From Pseudomonas hormoni (lineage in GTDB: Bacteria; Pseudomonadota; Gammaproteobacteria; Pseudomonadales; Pseudomonadaceae), in contig NZ_CP075566.1 of assembly GCF_018502625.1 (NCBI RefSeq), forward strand, positions 6,203,001 through 6,267,000: a DNA stretch of 64,000 bases, read 5' to 3'. Below the pieces are notes generated by a model. The model was given only the letters and a program-made list of their open reading frames with translations. It was not told where the DNA came from and searched no databases. A program made the position numbers and the translations under genes. Shown piece by piece: positions 10,156 to 18,845 of this stretch; within the stretch, counting starts at the first letter, position 1, and every line of letters begins with the position of its first letter.

Positions 10156-12069
10156 ATGTTCGCTCTCGCCAATCAACCGCGCTTCACGCTGACCGTCGAC
10201 GGCAACCAGAATGAACTCAAGGTACTTGAGTTCACCGGCAAGGAAGCCATCAGCCAGCCTTACCGATTTGACCTGGAACTGGTCAGCGAACGGTCGGACC
10301 TCGACCTCGAAAGCCTCCTGCATCGTCAGGCTTTTCTGAGTTTCGATGCGCAAGGTTGCGGCATCCACGGTCTGATTTATCGCGTGGGCCAAGGCGATTC
10401 CGGTAAACGTCTGACGCGTTATCAGATCAGCCTGGCGCCGCGTCTGACCTACCTCGGTCAGCGCATCAATCAGCGGATCTTCCAGCACAAAAGTGTACCG
10501 ACGATCATTGCGCAGGTTCTCAAGGATCATGGCATCCAGCGCGATGCCTTCGAGTTTCGGCTTGGCAGTGACTACCCCGAGCGCGAGTACTGCGTGCAAT
10601 ACGCGGAAAGCGATCTGGCGTTCATCCAGCGGTTGTGTGCCGAAATTGGCATTCACTACCACTTCCAGCACAGCACCGATGGGCATTTGCTGGTGTTTGG
10701 TGATGATCAAACGGTGTTTCCGCGTTTGCCTGAGCTGACGCCGTACCTGCAAGGCAGCGGAATGGTGGCGGAAGCGCCGGCGATCAAGCGCTTCAACGTA
10801 CGTTTGGAAACCCGTACGACTGCGGTCATCCGTCGCGATTACGACTTTCACAAACCGCACCTGCTACTTGAAAGCCGCAGCGACAGCGAGCAACGGCCGG
10901 CGCTGGAGGATTACCGGTTTCCCGGCCAATTTGCCGATCGCGAATCTGGCAGGCGTCTCGCTCAACGGGCCCTGGAACGTCACGGTGCCGATTATCGTCA
11001 GGCCGAAGGAAGCAGTGATCAATCCGCGTTAGTGAGCGGGCATTTCCTACAGCTCGGTGAGCATCCGCGTCAGGAATGGAATGACCTGTGGCTGATTACC
11101 CAGATCGAACACCATGGCCGTCAGCCGCAAGTGCTGGAAGAGACGGCCAGCAGCAACCATGAAGATTTCCAGGGTTATCGCAATACCTTTCTGGCAACGC
11201 CGTGGGACGTTTCGTTTCGCCCGCCGTTGATTGAAAAGCCTCATGTTCCCGGTTATCAGCCTGCCGTCGTCACTGGCCCGACTGACAGCGAAATCCACTG
11301 CGACGAGTTCGGGCGGGTCAAGGTTCAACTGTTGTGGGATCGCGAGAGTCAGCCCAACGAGCATTCCAGTTGCTGGTTACGCGTCGCCACCGGTTGGGCG
11401 CATGACAGGTACGGCACCGTTCTGATTCCGCGAGTCGGCATGGAAGTGCTGGTGGGATTCATCGATGCGGATGCGGATAAGCCGCTGGTGATGGCTTGCC
11501 TGCCGAACGCCGCGACCCCACTACCGCTCGACCTGCCAGCGGACAAAACCCGCAGTATTTTCCGCAGCCAAAGCAGTCCCGGTGGCGGCGGATACAACGA
11601 GTTGCGCATCGAGGATCGCCAAGGCGCCGAGGAAATCTTCCTGCGGGCCCAGCGAAACTGGACGCAGCATGTGTTGAACGACATCCACATTCAGGTGGGA
11701 AACCAGCGCAGTGCGGTCATCAGTGCGAACGACAACCTGCACGTTCACGGTGATCGCTCCATCAGGGTCAACAGCCAGACCCTCAACGCAAGCGGACAAT
11801 TCCATGTCAGCGCTGGCCAGCAAGTGGTGATCGACGGCGGTGCCAACGCCACGATTCAAGCGGGTGGGCACTGGATCAACATCGGTCCCGCCGGCATTTT
11901 CAGCAGTGTACCGATCGAGCTTGGCGGAGCGCCGATGCCGGCAATGGGTGCCCAGACGATTCAAAAAGCACTCCTGGCCCTGAGCACCGCGCAAATTCTG
12001 AGCCTGCAGAGCGACGCGCCGTTCTGCGAAGAATGTGAGCGCTGCAAGGACGGTGTCTGTGCAGCCTGA
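10156..12069 (+). CDS. vgrG: Type VI secretion tip protein VgrG
   Basis: A 637-residue VgrG (TssI), the trimeric spike tip of the T6SS that carries effectors out of the cell. The N-terminal gp27-like part starts FALANQPRFTLTVDGNQNEL and contains the family stretch REYCVQYAESDLAFIQRL. The gp5-like OB domain shows DEFGRVKVQLLWDR and WLRVATGWAHDRYGTVLIPR. A short beta-helix with TQHVLNDIHIQVGN follows, then a tail with CEECERCKDGVC at the end. There is no large C-terminal effector domain. It is the first gene of a cargo operon with a DUF4123 adaptor and an Rhs toxin. No T6SS structural genes are in the window, so the apparatus must be encoded elsewhere. Confidence 0.95.
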   Translation: MFALANQPRFTLTVDGNQNELKVLEFTGKEAISQPYRFDLELVSERSDLDLESLLHRQAFLSFDAQGCGIHGLIYRVGQGDSGKRLTRYQISLAPRLTYLGQRINQRIFQHKSVPTIIAQVLKDHGIQRDAFEFRLGSDYPEREYCVQYAESDLAFIQRLCAEIGIHYHFQHSTDGHLLVFGDDQTVFPRLPELTPYLQGSGMVAEAPAIKRFNVRLETRTTAVIRRDYDFHKPHLLLESRSDSEQRPALEDYRFPGQFADRESGRRLAQRALERHGADYRQAEGSSDQSALVSGHFLQLGEHPRQEWNDLWLITQIEHHGRQPQVLEETASSNHEDFQGYRNTFLATPWDVSFRPPLIEKPHVPGYQPAVVTGPTDSEIHCDEFGRVKVQLLWDRESQPNEHSSCWLRVATGWAHDRYGTVLIPRVGMEVLVGFIDADADKPLVMACLPNAATPLPLDLPADKTRSIFRSQSSPGGGGYNELRIEDRQGAEEIFLRAQRNWTQHVLNDIHIQVGNQRSAVISANDNLHVHGDRSIRVNSQTLNASGQFHVSAGQQVVIDGGANATIQAGGHWINIGPAGIFSSVPIELGGAPMPAMGAQTIQKALLALSTAQILSLQSDAPFCEECERCKDGVCAA

Positions 12070-12796
12070 TCGTTTGTCCGCCCACGACTGGCTGGCGCGC
12101 CAACCGCTGGAATCTTCCGAGCAGTTGTATGCAGTGTTTGGCAGTGCCAGTTCCGCCGAACCCTTCAAAGTCTGGCAGAGCTGCAGTCTGTTGCATTCAC
12201 CGAGTCCGATCTGGGCGGACACCGCGTATGCCGAGTGGGAAGCGGTCATGCCCTATGTCGGAATCGTCGCTGCTGGCAGTGAGTTTCTGCAGTGGGCGGA
12301 TACGGCCGAGTCTCAGGACTGGGGTTGGTTGGCGGTGTCTTCTGCGCCCCAAGACGTACTGGTCGAGCATTTGCGCAGCCTCACCCAAGTTCTTTTGCCC
12401 AACGGCAACGCGGTGTTTTTTCGCTTCTGGGACGGGCGTTATTTGCTGCCCATTCTTCAGTCGGCCGAAGTGAATGCAACACAACTGATGCCGGTGATCG
12501 AGCGTTGCCTGATCAATGGCCAACCGCTCGAAATCGGTGGCGCCGCGCTGAAAACCTCCAGGGTTTTCCCATGGTGGGAAGTCTCAGAAACGCTGCTGGA
12601 ACATCTCGCTGAACAGTCAAACACCACTCGGATGAGCAACTTGCTCAAGTGGCTGAGCGAGGACCGTCCTGATCTTTTCGAGGCGTTTTCCGAAAGCGTT
12701 TTGCGGCACAAGGTTGTGGTTTTTCTAGAGGCGCCGGACCTGCCGCCAGCACCGAAATCAGCCTTGGTGGATTACCTGATAACGGAGCTGGACTGA
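12059..12796 (+). CDS. DUF4123 T6SS effector adaptor/chaperone
   Basis: A 245-residue protein placed between vgrG and rhs. The DUF4123 pattern can be seen: an N-terminal LYAVFGSAS-like strand, VSSAPQDVLVEHLRSLTQVL, and the FRFWDGRYLLPIL segment. DUF4123 proteins (Tap/TEC) load a specific effector onto its cognate VgrG in the cytoplasm without being secreted. I prefer GTG 12059, which has AAGGA 8 nt upstream and overlaps vgrG by 11 nt; GTG 12035 is an alternative. The stop shares one base with the rhs start (TGATG), suggesting coupled translation. Confidence 0.85.
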   Translation: MQPDRLSAHDWLARQPLESSEQLYAVFGSASSAEPFKVWQSCSLLHSPSPIWADTAYAEWEAVMPYVGIVAAGSEFLQWADTAESQDWGWLAVSSAPQDVLVEHLRSLTQVLLPNGNAVFFRFWDGRYLLPILQSAEVNATQLMPVIERCLINGQPLEIGGAALKTSRVFPWWEVSETLLEHLAEQSNTTRMSNLLKWLSEDRPDLFEAFSESVLRHKVVVFLEAPDLPPAPKSALVDYLITELD

Positions 12797-15700
12797 TGGA
12801 TCAGATCGTACGGATCGAGCAGGAACTCGACGGTTTCAAAGACACCTTGACGCTCTATCGCGAACAACTTGGCAACTGGTTCAACGGGGCTGCTGACAGG
12901 GTCAGCCGGGCGACGGACATGCCCTCGCTGATGGGTGTGGAACGGCAGATCAAACTCGGCAATACCACCAGGTCGGTGAGCAGTGGTGATGACGATTTTA
13001 TCTCCAGTGTTGCTCAGTGTCCTGAGAGCGGGATTCTGGAGATAGAGAGCAAGTTCGAGTCGGTTTATGACATTCCGCTGGGGAACATTGATGTTGATGT
13101 GATTGCCGTTGATGGGGGCGAAAAGACGACGATCACGCTTGATGAACATGGCAAGGGAGCGTTCGAAGGTAAGGCCGGCAAGTTCTACCGCGTTCATGTC
13201 CAGAGTGAAGTGACCCCGAAGCAAGTTGAGGCGCTTTTCTCCTCTTACGACGGCCTGACCCAACAGCTGGAAAACTGGCTGCGCAACGAGTGGAAAGGAT
13301 TCAAACCGCAGTGGACGCAATCGGCTTTTGCCGCGGCGGGTAACGGGATGCTCGCCGGAAGTTGGGCTGCAATCATTGGTGTCTGGGACAGCCTCAACTT
13401 GCTCTCGGACATTCTCAAGGATCCCGGCGAGTTCGTTGAACGATTGGGTAGCGGTGCTGATGAGCTGGCCAAGCTCGCAAAAACTGCGCCGGACGTGATG
13501 GCAAAAGTCCAACTGCTGGCCAGTGACGAAGCGGCACTGTGTTTGCTGCTACGCACTGCCAGCCTTTGGTTGGAGATGCTGCCGACCAGCGAGATCGCCG
13601 GCAAAACTGCCGAAGCTGTATCAACAGTAGTCGTGCAACTGCTCATCGACATTCTGATCGGGATCGTCCTGACCTTCGCTGGCGCGGGGGCTGGCATTGC
13701 TTATCTGGGTATGCGTTTTGCCAGCTACGGCGCCCGCTTCGTCAGCGTCGTGCAGGGATTCGTCAAAGCGATCTTCACGCTTATCAACAGCTTCATGTCC
13801 TACGTCGATCGCTACAAAAAGGTCGCCGCACGGGGTGTCGCGGCCGGTCTGAAAAACGGCCAGATGCAATTGCGTTGGGACGCCAAACGCAACACCACGC
13901 TCAAACAAAACGAACACCGCGACGACGCCTCAGCTCCGGCGAAAAATCCCAACGGCGACAGTGTCGATTCAGCGGGAAACACCGCCACCAACAAATGCCC
14001 GGTGTCGATGGTCACCGGCGAAGAACTGCTGACCCTCACCGACGGTTCACTGGACGGTATCCTGGCGTTCGACTTCACCCGCCTCTATCGCACCAGCGCC
14101 GTCGAGATCGATTGCGGACTCGGTTTCGGCTGGAGTCACAGCCTCGCGCATCGACTGGAAATCGATGGCGACAACATAATCTGGATCGACCACGAAAACC
14201 GCCGAACCTCCTTTCCATTGCCGACTATCGAACGGCCGGCCATCCACAACAGCCTCTCGCGCGCAGCGATTTTCCTGGGTGACGAGCCCGAAGAAATAGT
14301 CCTCGCCCAGGCTGGCGATGACACGCGTTTCTATCACTTAATCAACGGCCGACTGACAACGATCAGCGACGGTTACGACAACCGACTGCGCGTCACACGC
14401 GACCGCCAGGAGCGCATCCAGCGCCTCGATAACGGCGCTGGCCGAGCCTTGCTGTTGCGTTATGAACGCAGCCATCTGGTCGCCGTTGATTATCAGGTTT
14501 TTGTTCCGTCCGAGACCCTCGATGAGGGTTGGCGCACGGAAAAGACACTGATCAGTTACCGCTACAACGAACGCCGGCAACTGATCGAAGCCACCAATGC
14601 CGCCGGCGAAAGCGAGCGCTACGACTACGACGATCAGCACGTCATCCTCCAGCGACAACTGGCCGGTGGGGCGAGTTTCTTCTGGGAGTGGGAAAGGTCC
14701 GGCAAGGCTGCGCGATGCGTCCGACATTGGGCGTCGTTTGCGCAGATGGAGGCGCGCTATGTCTGGGATGACGCCGGCAGCGTCACGGTCCAGAACATCG
14801 ATGGCAGTGAAGAGGTTTACCAGCACGACGACCAGGCACGGCTGGTGCGCAAGGTCGGGCTCGATGGCGCAGAACACCTCAAGGCGTACGACGATAAAGG
14901 CCGGTTGATTGCCGAGCAGGATCCCCTCGGCGCCGTCACCGAATACCACTACGACGAAGTCGGACGGCTGGTCGCTCTGATTACGCCGGAAGACGAACCA
15001 ACCTCCTACGAGTATCGCAACGGTTTCCTGCATGCGCAGTCCCGCGGCAAAGCCGTGTGGACGTATCGGCGCAATGCCCAGGGCGATGTCACCGAGGCGA
15101 CCGATCCTGACGGTCATGTCACCCATTATCACTACGATGAAAAAGGGCAGTTGCTGTCGATCCGGTATCCGGATAGCAGCCGCCAGGCTTTCGTCTGGAA
15201 CGGTTTGGGCCAACTGGTTGAAGAAACCTTGCCGGACGGTGGTCAGCGGCGGTTTTCCTACGACGCGTTGGGGCGGCGGATTACGGGTCAGGACGAACAC
15301 GGCGCCGTCACCCGTTACGAGTGGGATGCCGTCGGACGACTGATCCAGACGACGCTTCCCACAGGTGCCACTCGCGCCTTCAGCTACAACGCCTACGGAA
15401 AAATCACCGCCGAACGCGACGAACTGGGCCGCGTCACGCGCTACGAATACCTCGACGATCTGCACCTAGTCAGCCGCCGCATCAATGCCGACGGCACCCA
15501 GCTGAAGTATCGCTACGACAACGCGCAGCTGTTACTCACAGAAATCGAAAACGAATCCGGCGAAAAATATCGCCTGGACTACACGCCCAACGGCTTGATA
15601 CGACAGGAAAGCGGATTCGATGGCCGCCGCACCGCGTATGCCTACGACCTCAACGGCCATCTGCTGGAGAAAACCGAGTTCGGCGATGACGGTTCGCAGC

Positions 15701-17454
15701 GGGTTACCGCTTATGAACGAGATTCGGCAGGGCGGTTGCTGGTCAAGACGCTGCCCGATGGCGTCAAGGTCGAGTACCGCTACGACAGCCTCGGCCGACT
15801 GACCGGCGTCGATGACGGACACGACCACCCGCTGGAGTTCGAGTACGACCTACAGGATCGCTTGATCACCGAGCATCAAGGCTGGGGCACCTTGCGCTAT
15901 GGCTACGACGCCTGTGGCCAACTCAACCGCATGCGCCTGCCGGACGGTAGCAAACTCGACTACCACCACGAAAAGGGCGGCGCGCTGAGCGCCATCGACC
16001 TTAACGGTGCGCGGCTCACCGCCCACCAATTCACCTTTGGCCGCGAGCAGCAGCGCCAACAAGGTCGACTCACCAGCCACTATCACTACGACGAACAGGG
16101 CCGGCTGCAAGCCCACTCGATCAACCAGCAATCCCGCCCCCTGTACCTGCGTCACTACAGCTACGCGGTCAACGGCAACCTGGCGACCGTCGCTGATAGC
16201 CGTCACGGCCAGCGCAGCTATTACTACGACGCGCTCAACCGCCTGACCCGTGTCCGCCACACTCGCGACGGCCCACCAGAAACCTTCGCCCACGACCCGG
16301 CCGGCAACTTGCTGATGCAGGATCGCCCTGGTTTGGCGACCGTTAAAGGTAATCGCCTGCTGATGCAGGGTGATCGGCATTACGACTACGACGCCTTCGG
16401 AAATCTCATACGCGAACGTCGCGGCACCGGGCAAAAACTCGTCACCGAATACCGTTACGACTGCCAGCATCGGTTGATCGGCGTCACATTGCCGGATGGA
16501 AGCTGCGCGAGTTACCGCTACGACGCCTTCGGCCGCCGCATCGCCAAAACCGTCGATGGTCACACCACCGAATTTTTCTGGCAGGGCGACAACCTCGTCG
16601 CCGAAAGCAACCGCGAGCATTACCGCAGTTACGTCTACGAACCGGGCACTTTCCGCCCACTGGCCATGCTCGATGGCAAAGGCCCACGCAAGGCGTGCCC
16701 GTTTTACTACCAGCTTGATCACCTCGGCACGCCACAGGAACTCACGGATTTTGGTGGCGAGATTGTCTGGTCGGCGAAGTACAACGCCTACGGAAAAGTC
16801 ACGCATCTGGCGGATGGCGGGGGAGAGCAGCTCGAGCAACCACTGCGGTTTCAGGGGCAGTACTTCGACGCCGAGAGCGGCCTGCACTACAACCGGCATC
16901 GGTACTATGATCCGGAGGTAGGGCGGTACCTGACGCCGGATCCGGTGAAGTTGGCGGGTGGGCTGAATCAGTACCGCTACGCGCTGAATCCGACGGGGTG
17001 GGTTGATCCGTTGGGGTTGTCATGCAGCGCATGCCCAGGCGATTTGGATGCAGATGGACCGTATAACGAAATTGTTCCGGGTGGAGGTTTGGCTGCGCAT
17101 GAAGCTCAAGGAGGGCATCTCATCAAGAAACATGTGGGGAGAACAGACAGGCAGTTAGCTAAAAGGTTAAAAGCTGAGCCAAATATTCCTGCGGCTTCAA
17201 CGTTTCCTGATCGAGCGACTGCTGAATCGGCTTCATCAATAGCATTGGATGCAAATAAAGCAAAAATCGAAAAATTTCTTAAAGGAAAGAAAAGTAAGAC
17301 GACAGTTACTCATACATTTCCTTACCCAGTAGGAGTCAGTATGCCCAATGGACGTGACAACCATTTGCCGGCATCGAAGGTATTGTTGGTACTGGTCAAG
17401 GATGCCCGAAGATCTGAGGGATACTTTTTGCTAACAGGGTTTCCAGAGATATGA
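12796..17454 (+). CDS. Rhs polymorphic toxin with RNase A-like C-terminal domain
   Basis: A 1,552-residue Rhs effector. Residues 1-170 are a non-PAAR N-terminal part, and about 175-345 contain hydrophobic, probably membrane-interacting segments (VVVQLLIDILIGIVLTFAGA). A DUF6531-like entry domain (CPVSMVTGEELLTLTDGSL) starts near 400, followed by many YD repeats forming the shell. The Rhs core closes with RYLTPDP and ends in DPLGL (1404-1408). The remaining 144 residues are the toxin tip: GGGLAAHEAQGGHLIKKHVG with three histidines, a STF motif and a final LLTGFPEI. This resembles the CdiA-CT RNase A-like domain (PF18431), so the likely activity is RNA cleavage. The tip is visibly more AT-rich than the shell, a usual sign of toxin exchange. 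Confidence 0.88.
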   Translation: MDQIVRIEQELDGFKDTLTLYREQLGNWFNGAADRVSRATDMPSLMGVERQIKLGNTTRSVSSGDDDFISSVAQCPESGILEIESKFESVYDIPLGNIDVDVIAVDGGEKTTITLDEHGKGAFEGKAGKFYRVHVQSEVTPKQVEALFSSYDGLTQQLENWLRNEWKGFKPQWTQSAFAAAGNGMLAGSWAAIIGVWDSLNLLSDILKDPGEFVERLGSGADELAKLAKTAPDVMAKVQLLASDEAALCLLLRTASLWLEMLPTSEIAGKTAEAVSTVVVQLLIDILIGIVLTFAGAGAGIAYLGMRFASYGARFVSVVQGFVKAIFTLINSFMSYVDRYKKVAARGVAAGLKNGQMQLRWDAKRNTTLKQNEHRDDASAPAKNPNGDSVDSAGNTATNKCPVSMVTGEELLTLTDGSLDGILAFDFTRLYRTSAVEIDCGLGFGWSHSLAHRLEIDGDNIIWIDHENRRTSFPLPTIERPAIHNSLSRAAIFLGDEPEEIVLAQAGDDTRFYHLINGRLTTISDGYDNRLRVTRDRQERIQRLDNGAGRALLLRYERSHLVAVDYQVFVPSETLDEGWRTEKTLISYRYNERRQLIEATNAAGESERYDYDDQHVILQRQLAGGASFFWEWERSGKAARCVRHWASFAQMEARYVWDDAGSVTVQNIDGSEEVYQHDDQARLVRKVGLDGAEHLKAYDDKGRLIAEQDPLGAVTEYHYDEVGRLVALITPEDEPTSYEYRNGFLHAQSRGKAVWTYRRNAQGDVTEATDPDGHVTHYHYDEKGQLLSIRYPDSSRQAFVWNGLGQLVEETLPDGGQRRFSYDALGRRITGQDEHGAVTRYEWDAVGRLIQTTLPTGATRAFSYNAYGKITAERDELGRVTRYEYLDDLHLVSRRINADGTQLKYRYDNAQLLLTEIENESGEKYRLDYTPNGLIRQESGFDGRRTAYAYDLNGHLLEKTEFGDDGSQRVTAYERDSAGRLLVKTLPDGVKVEYRYDSLGRLTGVDDGHDHPLEFEYDLQDRLITEHQGWGTLRYGYDACGQLNRMRLPDGSKLDYHHEKGGALSAIDLNGARLTAHQFTFGREQQRQQGRLTSHYHYDEQGRLQAHSINQQSRPLYLRHYSYAVNGNLATVADSRHGQRSYYYDALNRLTRVRHTRDGPPETFAHDPAGNLLMQDRPGLATVKGNRLLMQGDRHYDYDAFGNLIRERRGTGQKLVTEYRYDCQHRLIGVTLPDGSCASYRYDAFGRRIAKTVDGHTTEFFWQGDNLVAESNREHYRSYVYEPGTFRPLAMLDGKGPRKACPFYYQLDHLGTPQELTDFGGEIVWSAKYNAYGKVTHLADGGGEQLEQPLRFQGQYFDAESGLHYNRHRYYDPEVGRYLTPDPVKLAGGLNQYRYALNPTGWVDPLGLSCSACPGDLDADGPYNEIVPGGGLAAHEAQGGHLIKKHVGRTDRQLAKRLKAEPNIPAASTFPDRATAESASSIALDANKAKIEKFLKGKKSKTTVTHTFPYPVGVSMPNGRDNHLPASKVLLVLVKDARRSEGYFLLTGFPEI

Positions 17455-17750
17455 ACAGAGAGTTTTCCGAGCTGCACGATTTTTTTGGTGCGTACTTCCA
17501 TCAGGATTGGATGGTCGAACACGATTCGGCTGAGGAAGTGATTGATACGTTTTTAGCTGACTCCGATCCTGAGGATCTAAAGTTGGTCCGGCAAGAACTT
17601 GGTTTTCTGCTTGAACAGCGGAAGGGTGAAATGGAATTAAGGGAGTACTTATTGAAGGAGCTGAGCTGTTACTACTGCTACTGGAATGAGTGGGAGTCAG
17701 GTAAAGCATGGTTGCGTCATATTGCTAAAAAGTTGGGCAACGATATTTGA
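17451..17750 (+). CDS. Immunity protein for the Rhs RNase A-like toxin (CdiI_2-like)
   Basis: A 99-residue acidic cytoplasmic protein starting at the ATGA overlap with the rhs stop. The opening FSELHDFFGAYFHQDWMVEH and the ending WLRHIAKKLG fit the CdiI_2-type immunity family, which pairs with RNase A-like CdiA/Rhs tips. It should bind and block the toxin domain in the producing cell. Base composition is low GC like the toxin tip, so toxin and immunity probably moved in together. The family call is from pattern memory; the position alone makes an immunity role very likely. Confidence 0.82.
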   Translation: MNREFSELHDFFGAYFHQDWMVEHDSAEEVIDTFLADSDPEDLKLVRQELGFLLEQRKGEMELREYLLKELSCYYCYWNEWESGKAWLRHIAKKLGNDI

Positions 17751-17875
17751 TGGTTTTGCTGATAACGGGCAGCGAAATTTCTGGGCAAAGTCGTCGGAAG
17801 TTTCCTTCAATTTCTATCGGTTTCCATGAACTGGTGCGAAATGTGTTCCATGGATAGTCTCTGGTGGTCGCTGAA

Positions 17876-18107
17876 AATTCAGTGGCAGGGTGTAGGAACC
17901 CTTCAAGACTAGAGAGGACGCTTTGGCGTCGACACCTGTATTTGCGGCCGTCAACGTGCGTCCGTAAGATCAGTTGCGGCGGTTGTGCGCGGGCACGCTT
18001 CGGTGTGGTCGAGTTCTCTGGTCTCGATATTCCTACCCCGCGTATAGCTGCCACCCAAGCCTGTAGGAAGGCCGATGGTAGCTTCCCTTCTTACCAGAGG
18101 TTTAAAA
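17876..18107 (+). promoter_or_regulatory. Structured RNA leader of DUF6124 gene, copy 1
   Basis: The leader begins with an AATTCAGTGGCAGGGTGT block shared with copy 2. Upstream helices: P1 17889-17898 with 18030-18039, and P2 17906-17914 with 18016-18024. Hairpins lie at 17917-17930 and 17994-18007. P3 17978-17988 pairs with 18042-18052, crossing P1 and P2 as a pseudoknot. A second version of the P1 5' strand (TGTAGGAA, 18062-18069) and of the P2 5' strand (ACCAGAG, 18093-18099) follows. The latter overlaps the AGAGG ribosome-binding site 7 nt before the ATG. The shared 3' strands can therefore pair either upstream or with the RBS, giving on and off states. Copy 2 keeps these pairings with different bases. 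The stretch 17751-17875 shows nothing recognisable. Confidence 0.68.
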
Positions 18108-18431
18108 ATGACAAATCTTCACCCCGATCCACCCTACGAAAAACCAGTTCCCCCACCCAAAAGCCGTTTCATGGCGCTCACCAGCAACTGCGACGACATG
18201 CCCTCCTTGTTCGTCGATACCCTCGCACCACTCGACGTTTTATACGACGCGGCCAGCTTTCGAATCCGCGCCGTCACCCAAGTAATGGAAAACCTGTCGA
18301 TGCGTGGCTCGATCGAATGTCAGTCTTTCATCCTGAGTGACTTTGCATTGCTCTGCGCCATTCCGTTGCGGGATGGGTGTGATGTGCTGGATGTGCTGGG
18401 GCGGCGGTTGAAAGCGCGGCGTTCGGAGTAG
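18108..18431 (+). CDS. DUF6124 (DUF3077-like) small protein, intact copy
   Basis: A 107-residue protein of unknown function with a proline-rich N-terminus (DPPYEKPVPPPKSRF), CDDMPSLFVDTLAPLDVLYDAA in the middle and a helical C-terminus. Proteins of this kind are common in Pseudomonas, often in several copies per genome. I know of no assigned biochemical role. The ATG at 18108 has AGAGG 7 nt upstream, and that site lies inside the switchable RNA described just upstream. A near-identical but frameshifted copy lies at 18846-19162. It sits downstream of the Rhs immunity gene but has its own leader, so it is probably separately controlled. Confidence 0.75.
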   Translation: MTNLHPDPPYEKPVPPPKSRFMALTSNCDDMPSLFVDTLAPLDVLYDAASFRIRAVTQVMENLSMRGSIECQSFILSDFALLCAIPLRDGCDVLDVLGRRLKARRSE

Positions 18432-18440
18432 CGCCGGCCG

Positions 18441-18569
18441 CTGTTGTGGCGAAGGAGCTTGCTCCCGCTGGGCAGCAAAGCGGCCCCAAAACCTGCTATC
18501 CAGTTTCGTCAGAGATATCGCAGGGCGACTGCTTCGCAGTCGAGCGGGAGCAAGCTCCCTCGCCACAGG
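18441..18569. repeat. REP pair (GGAGCTTGCTCCCGCT class) between the DUF6124 copies
   Basis: Inverted copies of GTGGCGAAGGAGCTTGCTCC and its complement lie between the two DUF6124 units. The 414-bp gap 18432-18845 contains only this and the second RNA leader. Confidence 0.8.
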
Positions 18570-18623
18570 GTTTGTGTGGTAGCAGCAAAGGGGACGGACA
18601 TATTTTTGCTGATCGCATTCACT

Positions 18624-18845
18624 GCAAATTCAGTGACAGGGTGTGGAAGCCCTTCTATCGTTAGGCGCGTCAAGCGCCACCAGTTCGGCGTTTTTTATCG
18701 TCTGTGTTTTATGGTGGCTGTGCGCGGGGCGCTTTCGAGTGCGCCGAGTGCCTAACGTCTCGGTCTTCCACACCTGCGTACAGCCGCCACCCATTGCGTG
18801 GAAGTGATTGTTGGCGGTCCAATTCATACGTTAGGAATCAGACTG
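18624..18845 (+). promoter_or_regulatory. Structured RNA leader of DUF6124 gene, copy 2
   Basis: The architecture matches copy 1 but the helix sequences differ. P1 is GGTGTGGAAG (18640-18649) with CTTCCACACC (18765-18774). P2 is CGTTAGGCGC (18659-18668) with GTGCCTAACG (18748-18757). P3 is 18713-18723 with 18778-18788 and forms a pseudoknot. A stable hairpin lies at 18728-18745. Downstream repeats of the 5' strands are GTGGAAG (18798-18804) and CGTTAGGA (18829-18836). The last contains the AGGA ribosome-binding site 9 nt before the ATG. Compensatory change across P1 and P2 between copies, together with the repeated 5' strands, argues for a selected RNA switch rather than chance. Confidence 0.68.

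Noticed and set aside
18751..18837. attC-like pair GCCTAAC ... GTTAGGA just before the second DUF6124 gene, resembling an integron recombination site
   Set aside because: The GTTRRRY rule is broken at the last base, no integrase is present, and the equivalent positions in the first copy (CTCTGGT ... ACCAGAG) keep pairing but not the sequence. RNA pairing explains both copies.
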